Source: Devosia sp. (GTDB lineage: Bacteria; Pseudomonadota; Alphaproteobacteria; Rhizobiales; Devosiaceae). From it: 9,043 bases of DNA. Below the pieces are notes generated by a model that was given only the letters and a program-made list of their open reading frames with translations, did no database searches and had not been told where the DNA came from. The stretch lies in contig JAEUMC010000097.1 of NCBI GenBank assembly GCA_016793415.1, positions 1-9,043 of the forward strand. Direction: 5' to 3'. Position 1 is the stretch's first letter, and each line of letters opens with the position of its first letter. Shown one piece after another: positions 1-6,037 of this stretch. A program made the position numbers and the translations under genes.

Positions 1-216
1 CGCAACGACCAGCGTCCGGAGCGTTTCTCCAAGGGCGAGAAGGTCGACGCGCGCGTCACCCAGTACGATCGCAAGACCCAGCGCATCCAGCTCTCCATCA
101 AGGCGCTTGAAATCGCCGAGGAGAAGGAAGCCGTGGCCGCCTACGGTTCGTCGGACTCGGGCGCTTCGCTCGGCGACATCCTGGGCGCCGCCCTCAAGGG
201 CCGCGACGAGAAGTAA
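1..216 (+). CDS. rpsA: 30S ribosomal protein S1, C-terminal end (5' partial)
   Basis: The open frame from base 1 encodes the last 71 residues of ribosomal protein S1, which binds mRNA and helps load it on the 30S subunit. The first ~38 residues (KGEKVDARVTQYDRKTQRIQ, then LSIKALE) are the closing strands of the last S1 OB-fold repeat. They are followed by the charged linker and the tail LGDILGAALKGRDEK, typical of alphaproteobacterial S1. The gene ends at TAA 214-216 and its start lies upstream of the window. Codon use is strongly biased, as expected for a highly expressed gene. Two hairpins follow at once. The S1 assignment is firm; only the end of the protein can be judged here. Confidence 0.95.
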   Translation, partial: RNDQRPERFSKGEKVDARVTQYDRKTQRIQLSIKALEIAEEKEAVAAYGSSDSGASLGDILGAALKGRDEK

Positions 217-222
217 GCGTTT

Positions 223-246
223 CCGCAGCTGCCCCTGCAGCTGCGG
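223..246 (+). repeat. Perfect 10-bp hairpin just after rpsA
   Basis: The arms CCGCAGCTGC (223-232) and GCAGCTGCGG (237-246) are perfectly complementary around a CCCT loop, beginning 7 bases after the rpsA stop codon. No T-run follows, so alone it is not a classical intrinsic terminator. It could protect the rpsA mRNA 3' end from exonucleases or act together with the next hairpin. The structure is read from the sequence; the role is inference. Confidence 0.6.
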
Positions 247-259
247 ATCTGCATCTACG

Positions 260-292
260 GGGCTCGCACCAACAGGTGCGGGCCCTTTGTTT
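260..292 (+). terminator. Rho-independent terminator after rpsA
   Basis: An 11-bp stem pairs GGGCTCGCACC (260-270) with GGTGCGGGCCC (275-285), with one G-T wobble and an AACA loop. It runs into the T-rich stretch CTTTGTTT (285-292). This is a good intrinsic terminator for the rpsA transcript. It ends only 11 bases before the ATG of the next gene, so that gene's promoter would have to overlap the hairpins or the gene depends on read-through. Confidence 0.75.
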
Positions 293-303
293 GGGGGGAC
301 TGG

Positions 304-810
304 ATGCTTCTGAAGGATGTCGCCTGGCGCGCCATGACCAGCTATGACCTGCCGGCCGTGCAGGGCATTGCCGATACCGTGCATGTCGATTTCTTCGAAA
401 CGCCCGAGGTGCTCGCCGAGCGCCTGAAGCTCTACCGCAACGGCTGCTACCTGCTCGAGATCGGTGACAAGCCGGCCGGCTACGTGCTCAGCCACCCCTG
501 GCTCTACGGCACCCTGCCGCCGCTCAACACCCTGCTGAAGGCGCTTCCGGCCGAGCCCGACACCTATTACCTGCACGATCTCTGCCTCTTGCCGGTCACC
601 CGCCGGGTCGGCGCGGCCTCGAAGATCGTCGAGGCACTGGTCAAGCATGCCAGTGCCGAAGGCTACCCCACCATGACGCTGGTCGCCGTCAACGGCTCGA
701 TCCCGTTCTGGCAGCGGCACGGCTTCGAAATCACCGACGTCCCCGAGCTCTACGGCAAGCTGTTGAGCTATGAGGAAGCGGCGCGCTACATGGTGCGCAA
801 GCTCGACTGA
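304..810 (+). CDS. GNAT family N-acetyltransferase
   Basis: This 168-residue protein has a single GNAT fold and would transfer an acetyl group from acetyl-CoA to an amine; the substrate is unknown. The central strand motif YLHDLCLLPVTR (residues 89-100) leads into RRVGAASKIVEAL (100-112), which matches the acetyl-CoA pyrophosphate loop R/Q-x-x-G-x-G/A. The C-terminal part NGSIPFWQRHGFE (130-142) is the usual 'FW.r.GF' motif B. The length is normal for a single-domain GNAT, and no signal peptide or membrane segment is seen. The ATG at 304 is supported by a G-rich ribosome site GGGGGGA at 293-299. The gene stands alone between the rpsA terminator and brnT. Family is sure; the exact role is not. 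Confidence 0.88.
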   Translation: MLLKDVAWRAMTSYDLPAVQGIADTVHVDFFETPEVLAERLKLYRNGCYLLEIGDKPAGYVLSHPWLYGTLPPLNTLLKALPAEPDTYYLHDLCLLPVTRRVGAASKIVEALVKHASAEGYPTMTLVAVNGSIPFWQRHGFEITDVPELYGKLLSYEEAARYMVRKLD

Positions 811-843
811 GCCTCGCCAACCCCGCTTGCCTGCCCGATGCCT

Positions 844-863
844 ACTGGCTACGACTTGCCAGT
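844..863. promoter_or_regulatory. Inverted repeat upstream of brnT, candidate BrnA operator
   Basis: ACTGGC (844-849) and GCCAGT (858-863) form a perfect 6-bp dyad with 8 bases between the arms, ending 17 bases before the brnT start. A weak sigma-70-like pair, TTGCCT (827-832) and TACGAC (850-855) with a 17-base spacer, would place the -10 box inside the dyad. BrnA is a ribbon-helix-helix repressor of its own operon, so an operator is expected here. The dyad is seen; binding is inference, and the promoter boxes match consensus poorly. Confidence 0.4.
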
Positions 864-880
864 GCAGCACGGAGGGGGCG

Positions 881-1177
881 TTGCGGTTCGAATGGGACGA
901 GGCGAAGAATCTCGCCAACAAGCTCAAGCACGGCGTGAGCTTCGAAGCGGCCGCCTCCGTATTCTTCGATCCCAACGAACTTACCGAAGAGGACCTGGAT
1001 AGCTGGGGCGAGCAGCGCTGGCGAACCATTGGCAGGTCCGACGCGGGCACCCATCTGTTGGTCATCCACGCCGAACGCGGTATCATCGACGGCGAACTTC
1101 TGGTTCGGATCATCTCGGCCCGCGGGGCGACGAGCACGGAACGAAAACGATATGAGCGCGAAGTCAGGTATCGTTAG
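881..1177 (+). CDS. brnT: BrnT family toxin (RelE-like ribonuclease)
   Basis: BrnT toxins are small RelE-like ribonucleases that slow growth by cutting RNA and are neutralised by BrnA. The protein starts with the family signature RFEWDEAKNLANKLKHGVSFEAA (residues 2-24). It continues with an acidic stretch, then ERWRTIGRS-like EQRWRTIGRS (44-53), and ends with the hallmark VRIISARGATSTERKRYE (75-92). I chose the TTG at 881 because it is preceded by GGAGG at 871-875 with 5-base spacing and gives a 98-residue protein, the usual size. An in-frame ATG at 770 would add 37 unrelated residues lying mostly in the GNAT gene. A short insertion GIIDGELL (67-74) sits before the last strand. The gene overlaps brnA by 26 bases. 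Confidence 0.9.
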   Translation: MRFEWDEAKNLANKLKHGVSFEAAASVFFDPNELTEEDLDSWGEQRWRTIGRSDAGTHLLVIHAERGIIDGELLVRIISARGATSTERKRYEREVRYR

Positions 1178-1466
1178 CTACACCCCTCGCCCCCTCACCG
1201 AGGAAGAGCGCGCCGAGTTGCGCGCCTTGGCAGAACGGCCCGACGAAGAGATCGACTATTCGGACATTCCGAAAACGACCGAAGAGTTCTGGAAAAACGC
1301 GCTCGTGAACCCCCACATGTATCCGCCGATCCGCCTGGATCGTCGGGTTGTCGAGTGGTTCCGGGAGAGAGCCGATGATGACGGCTCCATCATGCTGGCG
1401 GTGAACCGAGTGCTGCTCGACTACATCGCCGCCGAAAAGAAGAAAGCCCGCAAGAAAGCCGGCTGA
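1152..1466 (+). CDS. brnA: BrnA family antitoxin, ribbon-helix-helix repressor
   Basis: BrnA binds and inactivates BrnT, and with it represses the operon. The N-terminal half has the family signature LTEEERAELRALAERPDEEIDYSDIP (15-40) followed by FWKNA (46-50). The C-terminal half is a ribbon-helix-helix DNA-binding domain: strand YPPIRLD (57-63), helix RRVVEWFRERA (64-74), helix IMLAVNRVLLDYI (80-92), then a lysine-rich tail. The ATG at 1152 gives 104 residues. It lies inside the 3' end of brnT, the normal toxin-first order with overlap, implying translational coupling. The turn between the helices, DDDGSIMLAVN, differs from the more usual GKGYQTRIN form. Local G+C is low: I count 53% for 1261-1320. 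The next gene, on the other strand, ends 4 bases away with no visible terminator. Confidence 0.9.
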   Translation: MSAKSGIVSYTPRPLTEEERAELRALAERPDEEIDYSDIPKTTEEFWKNALVNPHMYPPIRLDRRVVEWFRERADDDGSIMLAVNRVLLDYIAAEKKKARKKAG

Positions 1467-1470
1467 CCCC

Positions 1471-1662
1471 TCACTTGAACGTCCGGTAGCTGCCGTCGTC
1501 GCCGCGGCGAAGGCCGAGGTCTTCGAGTTCGCTGCCGCGCATGCCGTCCAGATAGGCGCCGTCGGAAGCGCTGCGGCCGAGGCCGGCGAAGGCGCCGGCG
1601 ATGGCGACGAGAACGTTCCTGGCGATAACGGCGGCGGTGCGGGGCTTGGGCTGGTAAAGCAT
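1471..1662 (-). CDS. Small DUF1127-type protein
   Basis: The gene encodes 63 residues. The C-terminal part YLDGMRGSELEDLGLRRGD (37-55) resembles the DUF1127 (YjiS-like) core, in which a short arginine-rich helix ends in 'L.DIGL.R'. Residues 10-29 are alanine-rich and hydrophobic and could be a membrane-contacting helix. DUF1127 proteins are abundant in Hyphomicrobiales; some have been linked to small-RNA and phosphate or nutrient regulation, but this one has no assigned role. The start is strongly supported: on the minus strand a GAGGAG ribosome site (plus-strand 1671-1676) lies 8 bases before the ATG at 1662. An overlapping 91-residue frame on the same strand is arginine-rich shadow. The gene is divergent from the regulator at 1783 and convergent with brnA. 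Confidence 0.75.
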   Translation of the reverse strand: MLYQPKPRTAAVIARNVLVAIAGAFAGLGRSASDGAYLDGMRGSELEDLGLRRGDDGSYRTFK

Positions 1663-1685
1663 TTGTCCGTCTCCTCGGATCTGAT

Positions 1686-1699
1686 GCGATGATCATCGC
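1686..1699. repeat. Perfect 14-bp palindrome between the divergent genes
   Basis: GCGATGATCATCGC reads identically on both strands and lies 24 bases upstream of the DUF1127-type start codon, in the 120-bp divergent intergenic region. It has the size and symmetry of an operator for a dimeric regulator. Which protein would bind is unknown. Confidence 0.5.
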
Positions 1700-1730
1700 T
1701 CCGCCCGGCCCGGCAGTCCTTGGGGCAATC

Positions 1731-1776
1731 CTGAAGAGTTCTGAAGCGGTCCTGATCGGCCTGAATCAGGTATGGT
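1731..1776 (+). promoter_or_regulatory. CTGA repeat ladder and putative -10 box of the regulator gene
   Basis: CTGA occurs at 1731, 1741, 1752 and 1761, in CTGAAGAGTT, CTGAAGCGGT, CCTGATCGGC and CTGAATCAGG, so the steps are 10, 11 and 9 bases, about one helical turn each. OmpR/PhoB-type winged helices bind tandem direct repeats of about this pitch, and the downstream gene starts with such a domain, so autoregulation is plausible. TATGGT (1771-1776) resembles a -10 box and would put transcription start at or next to the ATG at 1783. No good -35 box is seen, which would fit an activated promoter. Confidence 0.4.
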
Positions 1777-1782
1777 GGTGCA

Positions 1783-4266
1783 ATGGAAAAACGCTTTGGC
1801 GACTACCGGATCCGGCCGCGTGAGCGCGAGCTCATCGGCCCCGACGGGCTGATCGAGCTGTCGGGCCGTTCCTTCGATCTGCTCGAAGCGCTGCTGGCCG
1901 AGCCCAACCAGTTGCTCGACAAATCAGCCTTGTTCGACGCCGTGTGGCCCGGCGTGGTGGTTGAGGAAAACACCCTGCAGGTCCACATGTCGGCGCTGCG
2001 CAAGGCGCTGGGCCCCGGCTTCATCGCCACCGTACATGGCCGCGGCTACAAGTATGTCGGCCCTGAGCCGGTCGAGGATGCGGAGCCGGTACGGCCTGCC
2101 GTCGGTGCCGACGGCAATCTGGGACGCTATCGCAGTGACTGCGTGGCGCGCGAGACCGAAATCGAAGCCGTGGCGCGGCTGCTCGGGCAGCATCGGCTGG
2201 TCAGCATTCTCGGGCCGGGTGGGGTCGGCAAGACCACGCTGGCTGTTGCCGTGGCCGAGACCCTTGGTTCGGTCGATGGTGGCGTCTGGATGGTCGATCT
2301 CGCCTCGCTCGGCAGCGGTGAGTTCATCGAGAGCGTCTTGATCCAGACCCTCGCCGTGCCGTTCCGCGCCGGCAGCCGCTCGCTCGAGTCGATCGTCGAG
2401 TATCTGAGGCCTACCGAGGCGGTGCTGACCTTCGACAATTGCGAGCATGTGCGTGGCGCCGCCGCCCGGGTCATCCGGACGCTGCTGGCGGAGGTCCCCG
2501 GCATCCGCATCCTTGCGACCTCGCAGGTGCCGCTGGCCTTGCCGGAGGAGCACGTGTTCAAGCTGCTGCCCTTTGCCGTCACCGGCGAGGGCGAATCGGC
2601 CTACGCCGCTTCGGCGCAGTTTCTCGCCTATTGCTACGAGGCGTTCGGCGAAAAGCTCTCCGCCGACGAGCTGCCGATCGTCGCCCGGCTCTGCCGCCGT
2701 CTCGACGGCGTGGCGCTGGCGCTGAAGATGGCCGCCGCCCGGGCTGCGACCGTCGGCATCGAGACGGTCGACCGGCAGCTCGAGCAGCAGCTGGCGAGCC
2801 TCGAGGCCGATTGGGATCCGGCGCTGCCGCGCCACCGTTCGCTCGCCGCATCGCTCGCCTGGAGCTACGACCTGCTCGAGCCCGACGACCAGCGGACCCT
2901 GCGCGCGCTCGGCGTGTTCCAGGGCAGCTTCTCGATTCCCGCGGTCAACGCCGTGGCCGGCGAGGGCGCTGAAACCCGTGTGGCGGAGCTGGTGCGTCGG
3001 TCGCTCGTGGTGCGCGATGGGCAGGATCGGGCGCGCTACCGCCTGCTCGATTCCACCCGGCACTTCGCCCTCGACAAGCTGGCCGAGGCCGGCGAGGACA
3101 TCAGCACCCGCGACCGGCACGCCGCTTATGTCCGCGACTTGTTCGCCGACAGCGTGCTGCGCTGGGAAGTGCTGCCCGACGAGCGCTGGGACCAGATCTA
3201 CCAGCCGGATGGCGACAACCTGCGCGCGGCGCTCGCCTGGACCAAGACCCGGGCCGACTGGCCGACCTATGTCGAGATCGCCGCCGGCTCCTACCGCTAC
3301 TTCATGGAAGAACAGCTCGGCGCCGAGGGGCTGGCGACCATCGAGGCCGGCATGTCGCTGGTCGGCGCCGTGCCGCCGGAAACCGCCGCCCGCCTGCAAT
3401 TGGCGCTGGGCGAGATCGGTCGCTACAACGCCATGGACGTGCGGGCCTACCAGGGGCTGGAGCCGGCACTGGCCTGGTTCCGCCAGAGCGACGATCGTGT
3501 GCGCTACGCCCAGGCGCTGGTGCTCACCGCCTGGATCACCATCTTTTTCCACCATCAGGGCGATGCCGAGCCGCTGGTGGCCGAACTCGAAGCGCTGATC
3601 GCCGACATGCCGCCCAGCAAGGTGAAATCCTGGGCGCTGGTGGCCATCGGCACCCAGGCGTGGACCCGTGGCGACACCATCTCGGGGCTGGACCGCGCCG
3701 AGGCCGGCCTCGCCATGCATCTCGATGTCGGCAACCCCAAGGGCCGCTTCCGCTCGGTGATGAACCTCGCCGAGATGCTGCACAAGGGCGGCGACACACC
3801 GCGCGCGCTGTCGCTTTCCAACCAGATCATGCCGGAGCTGCGGGCCGCCGGGCGCAGCCTGCAGCTCGGTTTCCATCTCAACAACAATGCCGCCTACCGC
3901 ATGACGCTGGGCGATTTCGATGGCGCCGCCGCGCCGCTCTACGAGGCGGCCGAGATCGTGCCGCGCGATGGCGGGCAATGGCATTGGTGCCTGCTGCAGA
4001 ATGCCGCCGAACTGCTGGCGACGCGCGGGTCGTTCGACGTCGCGGCGCTGCTGGTCGGCTTCACCGACAAGAGCTTTGAAGGCTGGATCGATGGCCGTCA
4101 GGCCACCGAAGAGATGCAGCGCAACCGCCTCTCCGACACGCTCGAGGCGGCGCTGGGGAAATCCGAACGCGACCGCCTGCTGCAGCAGGGGAGGGCTTTG
4201 ACCCTGTTCGAGGCCGATCACCTCGCCGGCTTCATCAAGACCGAACGGCAGCGGCTGAGGGTGTAG
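1783..4266 (+). CDS. Winged-helix regulator with STAND-type ATPase and helical repeat domain
   Basis: This 827-residue cytoplasmic protein belongs to the group of predicted ATPases with an N-terminal OmpR/CadC-type DNA-binding domain. Residues ~1-95 form the winged helix, ending in the typical HGRGYKYVG (85-93). The ATPase follows: Walker A GPGGVGKTT (144-152), Walker B VLTFDNCEHV (214-223), a sensor stretch ATSQVPLALPEEHV, and a GLPL-like motif LDGVALAL (307-314) in which the usual proline is alanine. SLAWSYDLL (357-365) begins the next helical/winged part. The C-terminal half is a TPR-like helical region ending with LLVGFTDKSF and a charged helix common to this group. It probably binds a ligand or protein, uses ATP/ADP as a switch and controls transcription; the signal and targets are unknown. 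The ATG at 1783 lacks a strong ribosome site. Confidence 0.88.
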   Translation: MEKRFGDYRIRPRERELIGPDGLIELSGRSFDLLEALLAEPNQLLDKSALFDAVWPGVVVEENTLQVHMSALRKALGPGFIATVHGRGYKYVGPEPVEDAEPVRPAVGADGNLGRYRSDCVARETEIEAVARLLGQHRLVSILGPGGVGKTTLAVAVAETLGSVDGGVWMVDLASLGSGEFIESVLIQTLAVPFRAGSRSLESIVEYLRPTEAVLTFDNCEHVRGAAARVIRTLLAEVPGIRILATSQVPLALPEEHVFKLLPFAVTGEGESAYAASAQFLAYCYEAFGEKLSADELPIVARLCRRLDGVALALKMAAARAATVGIETVDRQLEQQLASLEADWDPALPRHRSLAASLAWSYDLLEPDDQRTLRALGVFQGSFSIPAVNAVAGEGAETRVAELVRRSLVVRDGQDRARYRLLDSTRHFALDKLAEAGEDISTRDRHAAYVRDLFADSVLRWEVLPDERWDQIYQPDGDNLRAALAWTKTRADWPTYVEIAAGSYRYFMEEQLGAEGLATIEAGMSLVGAVPPETAARLQLALGEIGRYNAMDVRAYQGLEPALAWFRQSDDRVRYAQALVLTAWITIFFHHQGDAEPLVAELEALIADMPPSKVKSWALVAIGTQAWTRGDTISGLDRAEAGLAMHLDVGNPKGRFRSVMNLAEMLHKGGDTPRALSLSNQIMPELRAAGRSLQLGFHLNNNAAYRMTLGDFDGAAAPLYEAAEIVPRDGGQWHWCLLQNAAELLATRGSFDVAALLVGFTDKSFEGWIDGRQATEEMQRNRLSDTLEAALGKSERDRLLQQGRALTLFEADHLAGFIKTERQRLRV

Positions 4267-4396
4267 GAAGTCTGACACGGCGAGGGGGCGGCGCGGCGCC
4301 TACAAGCGAGGCCATCGATCATCGCGAAACGGCCCAGCCCTGCCTTGCATTTGCCGCGGCCCGCGGGTTACCTCGCTCGTCCAGCATGAGGCCCAG
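4267..4396. promoter_or_regulatory. Intergenic region with possible sppA promoter
   Basis: This 130-base gap separates the regulator from sppA. TTGCAT (4345-4350) is a partial -35 match. The 17-base spacer carries a GC-rich mini-hairpin (CCGCG 4354-4358 with CGCGG 4362-4366) and is followed by TTACCT (4368-4373), a poor -10 box. A promoter for the sppA-ihfB-lapA-trpFBA run is expected here because the cluster is otherwise tightly spaced, but the boxes are weak. GAGG at 4388-4391 is the sppA ribosome site. No convincing terminator for the regulator gene is visible. Confidence 0.3.
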
Positions 4397-5344
4397 ATGA
4401 CTGATAGTTCCGGCGATAGCGCGCACCTGATCCCCGCCAATGCCCGGCTGCGCCGCTCGCGCCGGCTGTGGCGGGTGCTGTTCTTCCTGGCGCTGGCCGC
4501 AGCCGTACTCGCCATTGTCGGTCGCTTCGCCATGGAGCAGGGCGGTCCGGGCGACCGCATCGCCCGGGTCAGCATCACCGGCACCATCATGACCGATCCG
4601 GCCCGCCTCAAGATACTCGACAAGCTGGCCGAGGACGATGCGGTGAAAGCCGTGATCGTCGCCATCAACTCACCCGGCGGCACCACCGCCGGCGGCGAGG
4701 AACTTTACGAGGCGCTGGGGGCGCTGCGCGCCAAAAAGCCGGTGGTGGCAGTGATCAGCGAGCTCGGCGCTTCGGCCGCCTATATGACCGCCATCGCCAC
4801 CGACCGGATCTTTGCCCGGCGGCTGTCGATCGTCGGCTCGATCGGCGTGCTGTACCAGCATGTCGACGCGGGCAAGCTCCTCGACACCATCGGCGTCAAC
4901 TTCGACAAGGTGCAGACCGGCCCGCTCAAGGCCGAGCCGGATATCAACGAGCCGATGCAAGGCGAAGTGCGGGCTTCGCTGCAGGCGCTGGTCAACGATT
5001 CGTTCGAGTGGTTCGTCGATATCGTGGCCGAGCGCCGCGCCATTCCGCGGCCCGAAACCCTGGCCCTGGCAGATGGCCGCATCATCACCGGCCGGCAAGG
5101 TGTCGATACCAAGCTGATCGATGCTATCGGTGGCGAGGCCGAGGCGATTACTTGGCTCGAGACCGACAAATCCATCGCCGCCGACCTGCCGGTGGTCGAT
5201 TACTTTCCGTTGCCGGCCGAGGGCTGGTTCGGGGTGACGCGCTGGCTCGGCCAGAGTGCTGCCGAAGTGATGCGCTCTGGTGTCGACGGGGCGATGTCCC
5301 TTGACGGTTTGGTCTCGCTTTGGCAGGCTAACTCATCGATGTGA
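4397..5344 (+). CDS. sppA: Signal peptide peptidase SppA, short (S49 family) form
   Basis: This membrane-bound serine protease of family S49 digests leftover signal peptides and other membrane fragments. A basic N-terminus ([10 protein letters not shown], 17-26) precedes a single transmembrane helix at about 27-45, which anchors the catalytic domain outside the cytoplasm. The fold is clear from [10 protein letters not shown] (86-95), then [11 protein letters not shown] (122-132) with the nucleophile Ser126. The family's general-base lysine most likely corresponds to Lys178 in [14 protein letters not shown]. At 315 residues it is the single-domain form that oligomerises, not the double-length E. 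coli form. GAGG at 4388-4391 supports the ATG at 4397. The stop TGA (5342-5344) is followed 35 bases later by ihfB, so they are likely co-transcribed. Confidence 0.93.
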   Translation: MTDSSGDSAHLIPANARLRRSRRLWRVLFFLALAAAVLAIVGRFAMEQGGPGDRIARVSITGTIMTDPARLKILDKLAEDDAVKAVIVAINSPGGTTAGGEELYEALGALRAKKPVVAVISELGASAAYMTAIATDRIFARRLSIVGSIGVLYQHVDAGKLLDTIGVNFDKVQTGPLKAEPDINEPMQGEVRASLQALVNDSFEWFVDIVAERRAIPRPETLALADGRIITGRQGVDTKLIDAIGGEAEAITWLETDKSIAADLPVVDYFPLPAEGWFGVTRWLGQSAAEVMRSGVDGAMSLDGLVSLWQANSSM

Positions 5345-5379
5345 ACCCCATCGACCCGTGGAGTGCGCCGGGGGGCGGT

Positions 5380-5664
5380 ATGATCAAGTCCGAACTCGTG
5401 CAGCGACTGTCCGACGAAAATCCGCATCTGTTTCAGCGTGATATCGAGAACATCGTGAACGCCATCCTCGATGAGGTCGGTGACGCGATGGCGCGTGGCG
5501 ACCGCGTCGAGCTGCGCGGCTTTGGCGCCTTCTCGGTCAAGAACCGGCCGGCACGTGTCGGCCGTAACCCCAGGACCGGCGAAACCGTCGACGTGGGCGA
5601 GAAGTACGTGCCGCAGTTCAAGGCCGGCAAGGAAATCCGTGAGCGGATCAATCGCGCGGGATGA
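5380..5664 (+). CDS. ihfB: Integration host factor subunit beta
   Basis: IHF-beta pairs with IHF-alpha to bend DNA sharply, aiding transcription, replication and recombination. The 94-residue protein is full length: [10 protein letters not shown] at the start, the dimer body with [12 protein letters not shown] (43-54), and the DNA-binding arm [10 protein letters not shown] (59-68) with Pro64 at the tip, the intercalating proline of the family. It ends with the [17 protein letters not shown] helix. I chose the ATG at 5380 because IHF-beta proteins begin M-x-KSEL and a G-rich ribosome site lies just upstream. A GTG at 5341, overlapping the sppA stop, would add 13 residues without family support. 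The stop TGA (5662-5664) overlaps an ATG that opens a mini-ORF leading to lapA. Confidence 0.96.
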   Translation: MIKSELVQRLSDENPHLFQRDIENIVNAILDEVGDAMARGDRVELRGFGAFSVKNRPARVGRNPRTGETVDVGEKYVPQFKAGKEIRERINRAG

Positions 5665-5687
5665 TGTCTGGCGTTTCCGATGATTAG
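5661..5687 (+). other. 8-codon mini-ORF bridging ihfB and lapA
   Basis: ATG at 5661 overlaps the ihfB stop (ATGA) and opens an 8-codon frame, MMSGVSDD, ending with TAG at 5685-5687, just past the lapA ATG at 5680. Ribosomes finishing ihfB could restart here and hand over to lapA, which has no clear ribosome site of its own. The arrangement is seen; translation is inference and it may be chance. Confidence 0.25.
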
Positions 5688-6027
5688 GCGCATTGTCGGC
5701 TGGTTCGTGCTGGTGCCGCTTTGCGCGGTGCTGATCGTGTTCGCCCTGGCCAACCGCCAGCTGGTGGTGGTGAATTTCAACCCCTTCGCCCCGGTCGAAG
5801 CGCTGACCTCGCCGGGCGTCGGCGTACCGTTGTTCCTGGTGTTGTTTGCCGTGCTGCTGGTCGGCGTGCTGCTCGGCGGCGTTGCCACCTGGTTTGCCCA
5901 GGGGCCGCATCGCCGCGACGAGCGCCATTTCAAGCGCGAGACCGAGCGGCTGCATCGCGAGCTCGAGGTGGCCCGCCGCTCGCCCGAACCGCCGGCGCTG
6001 GGCGCTGAAGATTTCGTTCCCAACTGA
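5680..6027 (+). CDS. LapA domain inner-membrane protein (DUF1049 family)
   Basis: This 115-residue membrane protein belongs to the LapA-domain family. In E. coli LapA works with LapB in controlling lipopolysaccharide assembly; whether this homologue does so is not shown by sequence. Two transmembrane helices are visible at about 5-24 and 49-73, the second with the small-residue run GVLLGG. Between them is the family pattern NRQLVVVNFNPF (25-36). A charged cytoplasmic helix follows (RRDERHFKRETERLHRELEVARR, ~78-100), likely a short coiled coil. The ATG at 5680 lies 15 bases after the ihfB stop and lacks a good ribosome site. trpF starts 10 bases after its end. The position after ihfB and before trpF is common in Hyphomicrobiales. 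Confidence 0.85.
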   Translation: MIRRIVGWFVLVPLCAVLIVFALANRQLVVVNFNPFAPVEALTSPGVGVPLFLVLFAVLLVGVLLGGVATWFAQGPHRRDERHFKRETERLHRELEVARRSPEPPALGAEDFVPN

Positions 6028-6037
6028 TCCAAGGCAC

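Noticed and set aside
770..880. N-terminal extension of BrnT from the ATG at 770
   Set aside because: The extra 37 residues overlap the GNAT gene and do not resemble BrnT, while the TTG at 881 has a strong ribosome site and gives the normal BrnT start.
1783..4266. STAND ATPase as an Avs-like anti-phage sensor beside a toxin-antitoxin pair
   Set aside because: The N-terminal domain is an OmpR/CadC-type DNA-binding winged helix, not a nuclease or other effector, and no other defence genes are present, so a transcription regulator is the simpler reading.
1924..4278. A 784-codon open frame antisense to the winged-helix regulator gene
   Set aside because: The opposite strand encodes a coherent multi-domain protein with Walker motifs. 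The antisense product is rich in Gly, His, Arg and Gln with no recognisable domain, as expected for the complement of GC-biased codons.
5341..5379. GTG start at 5341 adding 13 residues to IHF-beta
   Set aside because: Proline/glycine-rich extension without family support; the ATG at 5380 gives the conserved M-x-KSEL start with a G-rich ribosome site.
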